From contig CANQYH010000018.1 of the NCBI GenBank assembly GCA_947628025.1, forward strand, positions 1 to 21,222: a stretch of DNA of 21,222 bases. The letters run 5' to 3'. This DNA comes from an uncultured Lachnospiraceae bacterium. Lineage in GTDB: Bacteria > Bacillota > Clostridia > Lachnospirales > Lachnospiraceae. The notes under the pieces were generated by a model. It saw only the letters and a program-made list of their open reading frames with translations, did no database searches and was not told where the DNA came from. Within the stretch, counting starts at the first letter, position 1; every line of letters begins with the position of its first letter. The position numbers and the translations under genes were made by a program. Positions 7,111-14,951 of this stretch are shown here, piece after piece.

Positions 7111-7160
7111 AAAGGCTGGCCGCTGCGGATCCCCGCGGCAGCCGGCCTTTTCACTTCTTG
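7111..7160. terminator. Bidirectional terminator between lepB and the secreted peptidase gene
   Basis: Arms of about 18 nt (AAAGGC-GGC-GC-GCGG pattern, 7111-7128, against CCGCGGCAGCCGGCCTTT) close around a short loop with only a few wobble or mismatch positions. The plus strand continues with TTTT and a T-rich tract, the minus strand with TTTCAAATTTTC. It lies between two convergent genes, so it can serve both. Confidence 0.8.
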
Positions 7161-7223
7161 ATTCTTCTTTTTGACTTCCGGCCGGTCAGCGGCCTCCCGT
7201 CGGAGCAGCGGCCGTTCACGCCG

Positions 7224-8135
7224 CTATTTCGTCCAGATACTCGCGCCCGGATCGTACTGCGGGACGCCGTTCACGACCCACTGTCCGGAAGCGTTCACCT
7301 GGTAATGATCAGGGGTCTCGCAGTCCGCCGCCATCGCTCCGTTGTTATCAAAATAATAGCAATACCCGTCGATCCATTTCCACTCGCTCTGCAGCATACG
7401 CCCATATGTACCGTCGTGCTCCGTATTCAGGAAATACCAGGTCCCTTCGACGTCCTGCACCCAGTCGGTCAGCATCTGGCCGTACGCATTGAAGTAATAG
7501 CACACGCCGTCCAAATACTCCCATCCCATGGCCCAGGTCCCGTCGCTCTTTTGATAATACCAGATCCCATCGTCCTCGACCCAGGCTGCGGACGGCGCTG
7601 TCTCTGTCTCTGTTTCCGGTTCTTCCGCCTCCGGCCACCGGGTAATGCGCATGAACTGGGGATCCTCCGCCAGCTCGGAAAGGGACAATTTTCTTCCCCA
7701 ATGGATCGAATAGTTAAAGTTTCCCTCCGCTACTGTTACCGTATCTCCGTCCCGCTCCAGTACGACCACGCTGTGCGTATCCTGATTGATCCGCAGGATA
7801 TCGCCCACGCGGACGCTGCCGGTGTCCCTGTCCACCGTCGCCGGCAGATCGCCGAACGCCGCGTCGCTCAGGATCCACGCAAACCCCGCGCAGCCCAAAC
7901 CGCCTTTCGCCCAGCCATTCATATTGAGGTCCCAGTAAATGACTGTCCCGTCGTATCTATTGCCGTTGGTCCAGCTCATCCCCTCGGGGTACTCGGATTT
8001 CAAAGCCGCCATGGCGTTATACACATTCTCCTCGGTCAGAGGGGAAACCGCCGCCCACGTCCACTGCCAGGCTGAGACGGCCAGCAGCACGGTCAAAAGA
8101 AGCGCACTTACCTGTTTTTTCAATGAATTTCTCAT
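7224..8135 (-). CDS. Secreted cysteine-peptidase-like protein with wall-binding repeats
   Basis: 303 residues. The N-terminal signal sequence (MRNSLKKQ, hydrophobic 9-28, cleavage near WAA) leads into a domain of about 30-168 with GLGCAGFAWILSDAAF (Cys82), DTHSVVVLE (His121) and VAEGNFNYSIHWG (Glu137/Asn139). Order and spacing resemble NlpC/P60 or CHAP-type papain-fold hydrolases that cut peptidoglycan peptides, so the triad is inferred rather than proven. An acidic linker (EEPETETET) precedes wall-binding repeats from about 184 (WVEDDGIWYYQKSDGTW, VCYYFNAYGQM, WKWIDGYCYYFDNNG) and a terminal GQWVVNGVPQ cap. It is a shorter paralogue of the gene at 10723-12162. The ATG is preceded by AGGAGG and a good promoter lies 39 nt upstream. 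Confidence 0.85.
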   Translation of the reverse strand: MRNSLKKQVSALLLTVLLAVSAWQWTWAAVSPLTEENVYNAMAALKSEYPEGMSWTNGNRYDGTVIYWDLNMNGWAKGGLGCAGFAWILSDAAFGDLPATVDRDTGSVRVGDILRINQDTHSVVVLERDGDTVTVAEGNFNYSIHWGRKLSLSELAEDPQFMRITRWPEAEEPETETETAPSAAWVEDDGIWYYQKSDGTWAMGWEYLDGVCYYFNAYGQMLTDWVQDVEGTWYFLNTEHDGTYGRMLQSEWKWIDGYCYYFDNNGAMAADCETPDHYQVNASGQWVVNGVPQYDPGASIWTK

Positions 8136-8173
8136 GCGAAACCTCCTGTTTTTGTGTTTTCGATCCTGATTAC

Positions 8174-8202
8174 ATCATACAGGATATTCCGCCCCGCGTC
8201 AA
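8174..8202 (-). promoter_or_regulatory. Internal promoter of the 8135 gene
   Basis: Minus strand TTGACG (8197-8202), 17-bp spacer, TATGAT (8174-8179): a near-consensus sigma-A promoter. The -35 lies inside the dyad CCGCG-N12-CGCGG (8194-8215), which could be an operator. Confidence 0.75.
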
Positions 8203-8220
8203 GAACAAGCCGCGGCCCCC
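8182..8220. repeat. 39-bp dispersed repeat, copy 1
   Basis: About 35 of 39 bases match the copy at 9813-9851, including the unbroken 19-nt core from CCGCG through CAAGCCGCGG. It covers the -35 and upstream part of the promoter here. Both copies lie just behind the stop codon of a minus-strand gene and ahead of the next one. Confidence 0.75.
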
Positions 8221-8270
8221 CAAGTATGTTTGGAAATCTGCTTTTTCGGCTGCCGAAGCCCGGACCGCTA

Positions 8271-9683
8271 TTACAGGACCAGGATATCCATGTAATTCGA
8301 GTCCGCCAGGGCCGTTTCCTTTCCATCCGCACCGCGCGCTGTGACGGCAAAGCGGTACCTGCTGCCCGGCGTAAGGCCTGTGACGGCAGCTTTCGGTGCA
8401 GACGCTGCCATCACTTTCCTGTAAGTCTGACCTTCATCCTCGGACAAATAAACAAAATACCTCTCCGCATCGCCAAAGCCGATCCAGCGGAGACTGACCG
8501 TGCCGGCCTCTGTACTTTCGCCGTATGCGAGCCAGGGGATTGACGGGTATGCCGAACAGTCAGATACGGCGTCCGTCCCGCTTGGAACCACGTACAGTTC
8601 ATCCGACACAACGCCGGTGTCCGTCCTTAAACGCAGCCCGCGTAATTCGCCGTTCGGGGATGGAATCAGCCAGGCTAAGCTGGTACGCGGGGATTGCGGA
8701 TGCCATGTCCCGGAAGGCACGTATACTTCCAGGATATAATTTTCTGCGCCTTTGACACTGCTCCACGAAAGGGAAAGCTGATTGTCGGCCGCGTCCGCTC
8801 TGAAACCCGCGAAATGGGTATCCGATATCCTGTATTGAAACCCGGCCACACCTTCATGGAAATAGTTCTCTTCGGAGACAGGGAAGCGGCTGAGGAATTC
8901 GGGCGTTGTAAACAGCGGACCACGGAAATGAGAGGTTCCGTCCTCCGAGAAAGTCCGTTCATTGGTCAGGAAATAACGGTACCGTTTCGGTTGCGGGGAG
9001 TCCCAGGTCGCGTCAAGGTTGTAGTAGAGATCCCCGAGTTTTACGATGTTCCAGGCATGGACGCCGCCGTTTTTGGATGCGGGCCCGGATATGAAACGCG
9101 TCTCAACGCCTGCCATACGCATCATCCGGCAGAAGCCGAGCCCAAACCCGGCGCATACGGCATAGCGGTTAACAATGGCGCCATACGCGGACTGGGCTAT
9201 GTTGTGGGAATCACCCTCGCTATATTTAACATTCCCGGTAAACCAGCCATAAACGGCAGCTGTCTTTTCCACATCGGTCATTTCCCATACTCCCAGGCTG
9301 TCCAAGATCTTTCCTGCCGCATCGTCCATTTCCTGTACCTCGTCGTTCCCGATCGGGCTGTAGTATATCAGGATATAATAATCGACGCCATCTTCCTGTG
9401 CGGATTTAGCGTCCCCGCCCGGCTCGCCAGCGGATGAGATTCCATAATGCCACAGCATGTCCAGGGGGCCGTCTGCGGCATCCGCGAATATGGCCTCATA
9501 GCGAAACGCATACCATGGCGGCTCGCCGGGCGCAATCTTGCAGGATCCGAGCGCCTCCTTTTCGATACAGACCGTGATCGTGCGCGGCCAGTTTTCCGCC
9601 TGCCTGCGGAAATCATTGACGGCGTCCTCAACTTTGGAATAGACCGGGATCCCAAGTTCTTTGTCTACAATGCAGTGCTCCAT
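8271..9683 (-). CDS. Transglutaminase-like protein with FN3-like domains
   Basis: 470 residues. The central region (about 135-230) is a transglutaminase-like cysteine peptidase fold: RYAVCAGFGLGFCRMM with Cys177, NGGVHAWNIVKLG with His209, and YYNLDATWD with Asp224, the Cys-His-Asp triad order of the family. From about 290 to 470 two beta-sandwich fibronectin type III-like modules follow (QLSLSWSSVKGAENYILEVY; VSLRWIGFGDAERYFVYLS and GLTPGSRYRFAVTARG). I start at 9683 because AAGGAGG is 7 nt upstream; a longer in-frame start at 9731 has no such site. With this start there is no signal peptide, which is odd beside three exported proteins and may mean a lost N-terminus. Bacterial members often act on the cell surface, but the substrate is unknown. 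Confidence 0.85.
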   Translation of the reverse strand: MEHCIVDKELGIPVYSKVEDAVNDFRRQAENWPRTITVCIEKEALGSCKIAPGEPPWYAFRYEAIFADAADGPLDMLWHYGISSAGEPGGDAKSAQEDGVDYYILIYYSPIGNDEVQEMDDAAGKILDSLGVWEMTDVEKTAAVYGWFTGNVKYSEGDSHNIAQSAYGAIVNRYAVCAGFGLGFCRMMRMAGVETRFISGPASKNGGVHAWNIVKLGDLYYNLDATWDSPQPKRYRYFLTNERTFSEDGTSHFRGPLFTTPEFLSRFPVSEENYFHEGVAGFQYRISDTHFAGFRADAADNQLSLSWSSVKGAENYILEVYVPSGTWHPQSPRTSLAWLIPSPNGELRGLRLRTDTGVVSDELYVVPSGTDAVSDCSAYPSIPWLAYGESTEAGTVSLRWIGFGDAERYFVYLSEDEGQTYRKVMAASAPKAAVTGLTPGSRYRFAVTARGADGKETALADSNYMDILVL

Positions 9684-9757
9684 ATACTTCCTCCTTATAT
9701 GAATTATAGACTCTCGGAATCTCCAAGCCATATTTTATGCGGCCTCCGGGATTCCTT

Positions 9758-9786
9758 TTTATAGTTTCTTTATTGAAACCGATCAA
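9758..9786 (-). promoter_or_regulatory. Internal promoter of the transglutaminase-like gene
   Basis: Minus strand TTGATC (9781-9786), 17-bp spacer, TATAAA (9758-9763), about 75 nt before the start codon. This lets the gene be expressed apart from the upstream dynamin train. Confidence 0.6.
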
Positions 9787-9812
9787 CATTGGCGGGGCTC
9801 CTGACCTCTCTC

Positions 9813-9851
9813 CGGATATCCCGTCCCGCGTCAAGAACAAGCCGCGGCCTC
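9813..9851. repeat. 39-bp dispersed repeat, copy 2
   Basis: Counterpart of 8182-8220 with the same CCGCG-N12-CGCGG dyad (9826-9847) and TTGACG on the minus strand. The position of the -10 reads AGAGAG, so the promoter half is not functional here; the nearby TTGATC/TATAAA probably replaces it. Confidence 0.75.
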
Positions 9852-10688
9852 TCAGTACGAACCCTCTCCGTCGCAGATATTGCAGACGCCGGATCCATCG
9901 CAGATCACGCAGGCTTCATAGTCGTCTAAGTATTTTATCCTGCCCGTTCCGCCGCAGCCGGCACAGCGCCCGCTCCCGCCGCAGCCGATACAGATCGTAT
10001 CTCCGTTTCGGACGCCGGGCGCGCCGTTTCCAAGGATGAAGCTGTAGCAATTCGGAACCGCGTATACCACCCGCCAGCCGTCTTCTGCGCCGCCGGCTAT
10101 TTGCTCGGCATCGCCTGTGACAAAGATCGCCAGCTCCGCGCCCACGTAATCGCCATAGGTATACTGCTGATACCATACCGAATCCCCGGTCTGGTTTAAT
10201 TTCCGGCTCGTATATCCCAGATTTTTCAGAGCCTCCGTATAGACGACGATAAAATGAGCCATGGTTTCATAATCGGCGACCAGGTCGTACGTGTAATAAT
10301 CATAGGTTTCGTCGCTCTGATTGTATTCACCGCTGACATTAAGCGCCGTGCATGGGTCGGGCAGCCACGGCCTCTCTTCACCGCTTTCTTCCTCATCATC
10401 CTGCCTGGCCGTCTCGCTGCTGCCCGTGCCGTTCCCGCCGGATGTCTTTTCCGTGCCACCGCTTCTTTCTTCATCATCCTGCCTGGCCGTCTCGCTGCTG
10501 CCCGTACTGTTCCCGCCGGATGTCTTTTCCGTGCCGCCGCTTTCTTCTTCGTCATCCTGTCCGGCTGTCTCGCTGCTGCCGCCGGAATATTCCGGTGGCA
10601 GCAGTTTCACTTCGCCGCACGCGGTCAGTGAAGCAAGCATAACGATCAGCAGCAAAACCGCCCAGTGTCTTCTCTGTCTCCTGCGCAT
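9852..10688 (-). CDS. Lipoprotein with DnaJ-type CxxCxGxG zinc motifs
   Basis: 278 residues. Basic MRRRQRRH, hydrophobic 9-20 and lipobox LTAC with Cys24 mark an exported lipoprotein. Residues 38-103 are low-complexity, with two full and one partial copy of a 26-residue acidic repeat (SSETARQDDEERSGG followed by TEKTSGGN-TG). Residues 110-225 form an unrecognised domain rich in Tyr and Asp. The C-terminus carries four CxxCxGxG motifs (CIGCGGSG 233, CAGCGGTG 242, CVICDGSG 260, CNICDGEG 269), like the cysteine-rich zinc domain of DnaJ, but no J domain is present. GGGGAGGAG precedes the ATG. It sits 34 nt behind the gene ending at 10723. It may be a zinc-dependent surface binding or redox protein; function unknown. 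Confidence 0.8.
   Translation of the reverse strand: MRRRQRRHWAVLLLIVMLASLTACGEVKLLPPEYSGGSSETAGQDDEEESGGTEKTSGGNSTGSSETARQDDEERSGGTEKTSGGNGTGSSETARQDDEEESGEERPWLPDPCTALNVSGEYNQSDETYDYYTYDLVADYETMAHFIVVYTEALKNLGYTSRKLNQTGDSVWYQQYTYGDYVGAELAIFVTGDAEQIAGGAEDGWRVVYAVPNCYSFILGNGAPGVRNGDTICIGCGGSGRCAGCGGTGRIKYLDDYEACVICDGSGVCNICDGEGSY
10380..10577 (-). repeat. In-frame 78-bp tandem repeat inside the lipoprotein gene
   Basis: Two full 78-bp units (residues 38-63 and 64-89) and a 14-residue partial third unit. Base differences are few, so the array is probably young and prone to length change by slippage or unequal recombination. It encodes a flexible acidic stalk between the lipid anchor and the folded domain. 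Confidence 0.85.
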
Positions 10689-10722
10689 TTTCTCCTCCCC
10701 AAAGACTGCTCTGTCCAGATGT

Positions 10723-12162
10723 TTACGGATCTACTTTTTTCTGAATTACGCCGTCCACCGTCCAGTGGCCGCCGGCGTCCAGCTGACGGCCGTCTACCGT
10801 TGTGTTCCTGGCCATACGGCCGTTGGCGTCAAAATAGTATAAATAGTAATAATCCGTATCCTTATTCCAGACCCATATATTACGAAACATCTTTCCCTTT
10901 TCTCCCGCTCTGGCACTGAAGAGATACCAGTCGTCATTCTCATCCTGATACCAGCCGATCCGCATCTCCCCTCTTCCGTCGAAATAATAATAATCGCCGC
11001 CGATCTCCACAAGCCTGCTGATCATCATATGGCCGTATTCATCCGCATTTTTGCTGAAATAGTTCCAAGCTCCTGCCGCATTCTGGTGCCAGCCGGTCTG
11101 CATCCTCCCGCTCTTGTCAAAATAATAATAATTTCCGCCGATCTCCGCGATCTCATCTGACAGCATCCAGCTGCGGTCCCTGGTATCAACTTCCTTAAAA
11201 TAGTACCAGCTTCCGTCGGTATCTTGCATCCACCCGACCCGATACTTTCCGGTAGGTTCCAGATAATACCAGACCTCATGACTGTATCTCCATCCGGGCA
11301 GCAGCTTTCCGGTCGCATCCGTGATCAACTCTCCATTGGCGTCCAGATAGTACCAATCCTCCCCGATCAATTCTCCCAACCGTCCGTCAACCCATTTCCA
11401 CTCGCTTCCCAGGAGCTGTCCCAACGTCCCATCGTTTGCTTCGCTCAAATAGCAAACATCGCCTGTCTGTCTGTCGTCAGCCGTCAGGGCCCATCCGGTC
11501 CACATGATTCCGGTTTTTTCATCGAAATAATAATACGCTCCGGAGATCAGCGCCCAGCCTTTGGCCCTTGCGCCATCCGCTTTCTCATAGTACCAGCCGT
11601 CCGCATCCCGTTTCCAGCTTCCGGAGGAAAGCACCTCCGCCACGGCGCTCGCCGCCGGCCACCGGCTGATCCTCTCAAACTGGGGATCGGAGGCGAATCT
11701 GGAAAAATCCAGTTCCCTCCCCCAATGGATCGTCCCGCTATAATTTCCCTCAGCCACGATGACCGAATGGTCCCTGACCTCCAGTACGATGACGGAATGG
11801 GTATCGCCATTGATCCTCAGAACATCTCCTACCCGTATCTTCGTATAGTCCCGATCCACCGCGGTCACCGCATGGTCTCCGAACGCGGCGTCGCTCAGGA
11901 TCCAGACAAACGCCCCGCAGCCCCAGCCGCCGCGTGAACTTGTATTATCATTCAGGTCCAAATAGACCTGCGTATCCCAATAATAGTCGTCATTGGTATA
12001 CTTCATCCCCTCCGGATACTCCGCTTTCATCGCCACCATGGCCTCATAAACCTCCTGCTCCGTGCCGCCGAAGACCTCCGCCCAGGCGCACTGCCAGCAC
12101 AGCAGCGACAATAAGACGCACAGAAACGCCGCGTTCACATACTTCCGTAGTCCTCGTTTCAT
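10723..12162 (-). CDS. Large secreted cysteine-peptidase-like protein with wall-binding repeats
   Basis: 479 residues. Signal peptide at 1-29 (MKRGLRKY, hydrophobic, AWA cleavage). The peptidase-like domain (about 30-170) shows GWGCGAFVWILSDAAFGD with Cys82, DTHSVIVLE with His122 and VAEGNYSGTIHWG with Glu138/Asn140, closely parallel to the gene at 7224-8135. From about 175 onward roughly ten Trp/Tyr-rich wall-binding repeats follow (GNYYYFDKSGRMQTGW, GDYYYFDGRGEMRIGW and similar), ending in a GHWTVDGVIQ cap. I start at 12162: AGGAG lies 8 nt upstream and the signal peptide begins there, whereas the frame extending to 12225 would overlap the upstream dynamin gene. It is 46 nt behind dynamin C with no terminator, so read-through from the train is likely. 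Confidence 0.87.
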   Translation of the reverse strand: MKRGLRKYVNAAFLCVLLSLLCWQCAWAEVFGGTEQEVYEAMVAMKAEYPEGMKYTNDDYYWDTQVYLDLNDNTSSRGGWGCGAFVWILSDAAFGDHAVTAVDRDYTKIRVGDVLRINGDTHSVIVLEVRDHSVIVAEGNYSGTIHWGRELDFSRFASDPQFERISRWPAASAVAEVLSSGSWKRDADGWYYEKADGARAKGWALISGAYYYFDEKTGIMWTGWALTADDRQTGDVCYLSEANDGTLGQLLGSEWKWVDGRLGELIGEDWYYLDANGELITDATGKLLPGWRYSHEVWYYLEPTGKYRVGWMQDTDGSWYYFKEVDTRDRSWMLSDEIAEIGGNYYYFDKSGRMQTGWHQNAAGAWNYFSKNADEYGHMMISRLVEIGGDYYYFDGRGEMRIGWYQDENDDWYLFSARAGEKGKMFRNIWVWNKDTDYYYLYYFDANGRMARNTTVDGRQLDAGGHWTVDGVIQKKVDP

Positions 12163-12208
12163 GTTCTCTTCTCCTTTCTTATCCGCGTCTGCCGAAACGG
12201 CGGCGCGA

Positions 12209-13957
12209 TCATCGCGCATCGTCAAATCCGCTGAGTATCTGCTCCAGCTCCGCGACGGCCTGGCTCATCTGCTGCCGTTCCTCCTCGCTCTTGGACGCTG
12301 ATTCCTCATATTGTTCCACAGTTTCCCGCGCTCTCTGGATCTGATCCTGGTAATAGTCCTCCAGCAGACCGCAAGCCGTCTTCTGCAGCGCTTCGTACTG
12401 GCTGCCGATCCTCTGCCGCGCTTCCTGGATCAGGGCCGGATATTTGTCGCGGATGCTCTCCAGCAGTTTATCTTTATCTGCCTCCAGCTCGTTTTTTCTC
12501 ACCATGCTGCCCACAAAATCCGCCAGGCCGCTGATCGTTCTACTGCCGCTGATGCAGTTGATCGCCAGGGTAACGCTGTCCCCGCGGGTCCAGGTCTTAT
12601 TGTTCAGGCGGAAACAGAAGCTGATCTTGTCTCCGGAAGCATACGCGCCGGCCAGCCCTTTCCCCAGGCTGTCTGACAGATCGCTCATGTACTCCAAAAG
12701 CTCTTCCCGGTGCAGCTCCAGACATTCCTGGATCGCGGTCTGCAGCAGCTCGATGCAGTAATATGTATAATACTGGCTGATCTCCTGGAACGAATATCTG
12801 GACAGGTCCTCTTTTTCCATCCGGTGCAGAAGCGTCTCCGTCCAAAGGACTGCGTCGTTCTTCATGGCCTCCACCCGGTTTTTGATCTCATTTTCGGCAT
12901 CGGCCATACGCTGGCTCTGCTGCTTTTCTTCCTCTCTCAGCTTGCCGCGCTCTTCTTCCAGCCGGTTCCCGTCCATTTCCATGCCTTTTTCGATATTGTT
13001 CAGATCGGCGCGGATATCCTCCATCATCGTGCGGGTCATACGCTGCATCCGGTCTGCCAGGATCACCGATTTCTTCTCCTGGATCAGCTCGGCGATCGCC
13101 TGCTTCAGTTTGCCAAAATCGTTTTCCAGCTCCGGAGCCAGTTCCGGACAGGGCCGCGCCTCGCCCCGGATTCGGCACATCTCGTCCAGAGAGCTGACCA
13201 TATAAATGTCCTCCCCCGGCAGCAGAAGCTCCGTCTTTTTGACCAGCGATTCTCTCATCTTCTCCATATTGTCATGCTCTCTCAGCAGATCGCCGAAATT
13301 GCCCACCAAAAACAGTTTGGTGTACTGCTGCGGCAGGATCGCGTAACGAATATACATCTGCTCGCTGCGGGAGAGAGGCGAACCCAGAGAATACACGTAG
13401 ATCACCGCGTCTGCCTGGGCCATCGCTTCCGCCACGATCTGATCGAGCCGGTCGTCGGTCACGTCGTTGAGTCCCGGAGTGTCGACGATACGGATATCCT
13501 GCAAAAGATCATAGGGCCGCCACATCTCCAGCTGGCGGATCGTCTCGCCGGTCTCCGCCATCAGCTTCTCCAGCGACGAACGGGAAAGTTCATCGTCCCG
13601 CAGGACCATCCTGCGCCCGCCGGACAGAACCGCTTCGTTTTTATGTGCGCCGTAGTTCAGCCGGTTCATCGTCACGGTTTCCGGGATCACGTCGGTTATC
13701 ATGACCTCTTCCCCTACCAGGGCGTTGATCAGGCTGGATTTGCCGCGTTTAAATTCTCCGGCAACCACGATCGTAAACGGATCTTTCTTCCGGCTGCGGA
13801 TCTGGCGGTCCCATTTCTCCATATGGTCGATCAATGTGCCGCCCAAAAGGCTGCGGTAGCGGCTGTCATACTGAAAAACGCGCAGGCGATCCAGATTCTG
13901 TTCCAGGTCCTGAATCATATCCGCCGCAGATACGGTAATTCTATCTTGAATCGTCAT
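12209..13957 (-). CDS. Dynamin-like GTPase C
   Basis: 582 residues. Bacterial dynamin-like proteins are large GTPases that self-assemble on membranes and remodel or fuse them. The GTPase domain shows the P-loop GEFKRGKS (67-74), the switch-I threonine region ITDVIPETVTMNR, and G3 DTPGLND (159-165). The G4 position reads VGNFGD instead of N/TKxD, so nucleotide specificity may be altered. A long helical region follows, with strong coiled coil around residues 290-370 (Glu/Arg-rich), hydrophobic patches and a final coiled coil. It lacks the CxxC pair that A and B carry before G3. The start is supported by GGGAGGT with a 7-nt spacer. Its ATG lies 5 nt behind the M48 stop, showing translational coupling. 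Confidence 0.9.
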   Translation of the reverse strand: MTIQDRITVSAADMIQDLEQNLDRLRVFQYDSRYRSLLGGTLIDHMEKWDRQIRSRKKDPFTIVVAGEFKRGKSSLINALVGEEVMITDVIPETVTMNRLNYGAHKNEAVLSGGRRMVLRDDELSRSSLEKLMAETGETIRQLEMWRPYDLLQDIRIVDTPGLNDVTDDRLDQIVAEAMAQADAVIYVYSLGSPLSRSEQMYIRYAILPQQYTKLFLVGNFGDLLREHDNMEKMRESLVKKTELLLPGEDIYMVSSLDEMCRIRGEARPCPELAPELENDFGKLKQAIAELIQEKKSVILADRMQRMTRTMMEDIRADLNNIEKGMEMDGNRLEEERGKLREEEKQQSQRMADAENEIKNRVEAMKNDAVLWTETLLHRMEKEDLSRYSFQEISQYYTYYCIELLQTAIQECLELHREELLEYMSDLSDSLGKGLAGAYASGDKISFCFRLNNKTWTRGDSVTLAINCISGSRTISGLADFVGSMVRKNELEADKDKLLESIRDKYPALIQEARQRIGSQYEALQKTACGLLEDYYQDQIQRARETVEQYEESASKSEEERQQMSQAVAELEQILSGFDDAR

Positions 13958-13962
13958 TGTTC

Positions 13963-14934
13963 TTACCTCCCTTGCTGCTCTTTAAAAAGAGCTGTGATCT
14001 TCGCGCATTTGGCATCAACTTCTTCTTTCGTTTCCAGAACCATTCCCGGTTTTTTCAGTTCGGGCCTCCACTCATACAGCAGCTCGCAGCGCGAAAACGC
14101 ATCGCTTGCCAGTACGCGCCGGATGCTGGCCGGATGGGTACTGCCGACCTCCGTGAATACGGACGCCGTCTGGGACAATTCATCCAGCTGGCGGCGCAGG
14201 TCTTCCAGATCCAGTGTTTCCTCACGGTTGATGAATGTGCCGTAAGCCAGCTTTTTATTGACGCTGATCGCATCCTCCACGCGGTCCGCGCAGATCATGC
14301 CCGCGCGGTCGCAGGTGATCTCCGCCGCGCGGCTCCACTGCCGATACAGCAGCACGGTGGACGCGGACAAAAACTGCGCCAGCGTTCCCACGCTCCCGAA
14401 GACTCCATTAAGCAGATCCACAATACTCATATATACGCTGTGTTCATTATGTACATGGCCGCACTCATGGCCGATCACACATTTCAGTTCTCCCGGCGTC
14501 ATACGCTCGACGATGCCGCTGTACAGCACGATCGTGGGCGTCACCGTATCGGAAGCGTAGGTAAAGGCGTTGAGCGCCTGATTATTCAAAATGTACAGAT
14601 TAGGGGAACCGATCCCCAGACGCTTGGCGCAGTCCTGGGTCATATCGTAAAGATCGGCGAACTGGTTCGGTCCCGCCAGCACGGCGCCGGCTGTCAGAAG
14701 CTGGCGCTGGCGCGCCTCCGCCTGCACAGCCACCCTCTTGCTCAGGGAATAAAAGAACGGGATCTTTCGGATCTCTTCTCTCAATTTATAATCCAGGGAA
14801 AACGCGTAATCCGGTATGCCGTTGACCCGATGGGCCTCGTCGTTTCTGCGCATTTTATCCACATATGCGCCAAAGTCAATGTTGATCCCGCTGAGGGCGG
14901 GGATATCGATCATCGTATTCGATGTCAGCCTCAT
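13963..14934 (-). CDS. M48-family zinc metallopeptidase
   Basis: 323 residues. The zinc site is clear: HECGH (156-160) in VIGHECGHVHNEH, with the third ligand Glu205 in SRAAEITCDRAG, as in M48 peptidases of the HtpX/Oma1/Ste24 group. Upstream, NNQALNAFTYAS and PTIVLYSGIVERM are also family features. There is no N-terminal membrane helix cluster as in HtpX; only residues about 170-195 between the zinc motifs are hydrophobic, so it may be a soluble or peripheral form. AAAGGAG lies before the ATG; the frame reading further upstream overlaps dynamin B and is not coding. It sits 17 nt after dynamin B and 5 nt before dynamin C. M48 peptidases commonly do membrane-protein quality control, so a role in processing the dynamins or their targets is plausible but inferred. 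Confidence 0.92.
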   Translation of the reverse strand: MRLTSNTMIDIPALSGINIDFGAYVDKMRRNDEAHRVNGIPDYAFSLDYKLREEIRKIPFFYSLSKRVAVQAEARQRQLLTAGAVLAGPNQFADLYDMTQDCAKRLGIGSPNLYILNNQALNAFTYASDTVTPTIVLYSGIVERMTPGELKCVIGHECGHVHNEHSVYMSIVDLLNGVFGSVGTLAQFLSASTVLLYRQWSRAAEITCDRAGMICADRVEDAISVNKKLAYGTFINREETLDLEDLRRQLDELSQTASVFTEVGSTHPASIRRVLASDAFSRCELLYEWRPELKKPGMVLETKEEVDAKCAKITALFKEQQGR

Positions 14935-14951
14935 ATTGATCTCTCCTTTCT

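Noticed and set aside
9703..9708. TATAAT on the minus strand just before the transglutaminase-like gene
   Set aside because: It lies only about 14 nt before the ribosome binding site and has no -35 at a proper distance; the TTGATC/TATAAA pair is a better promoter.
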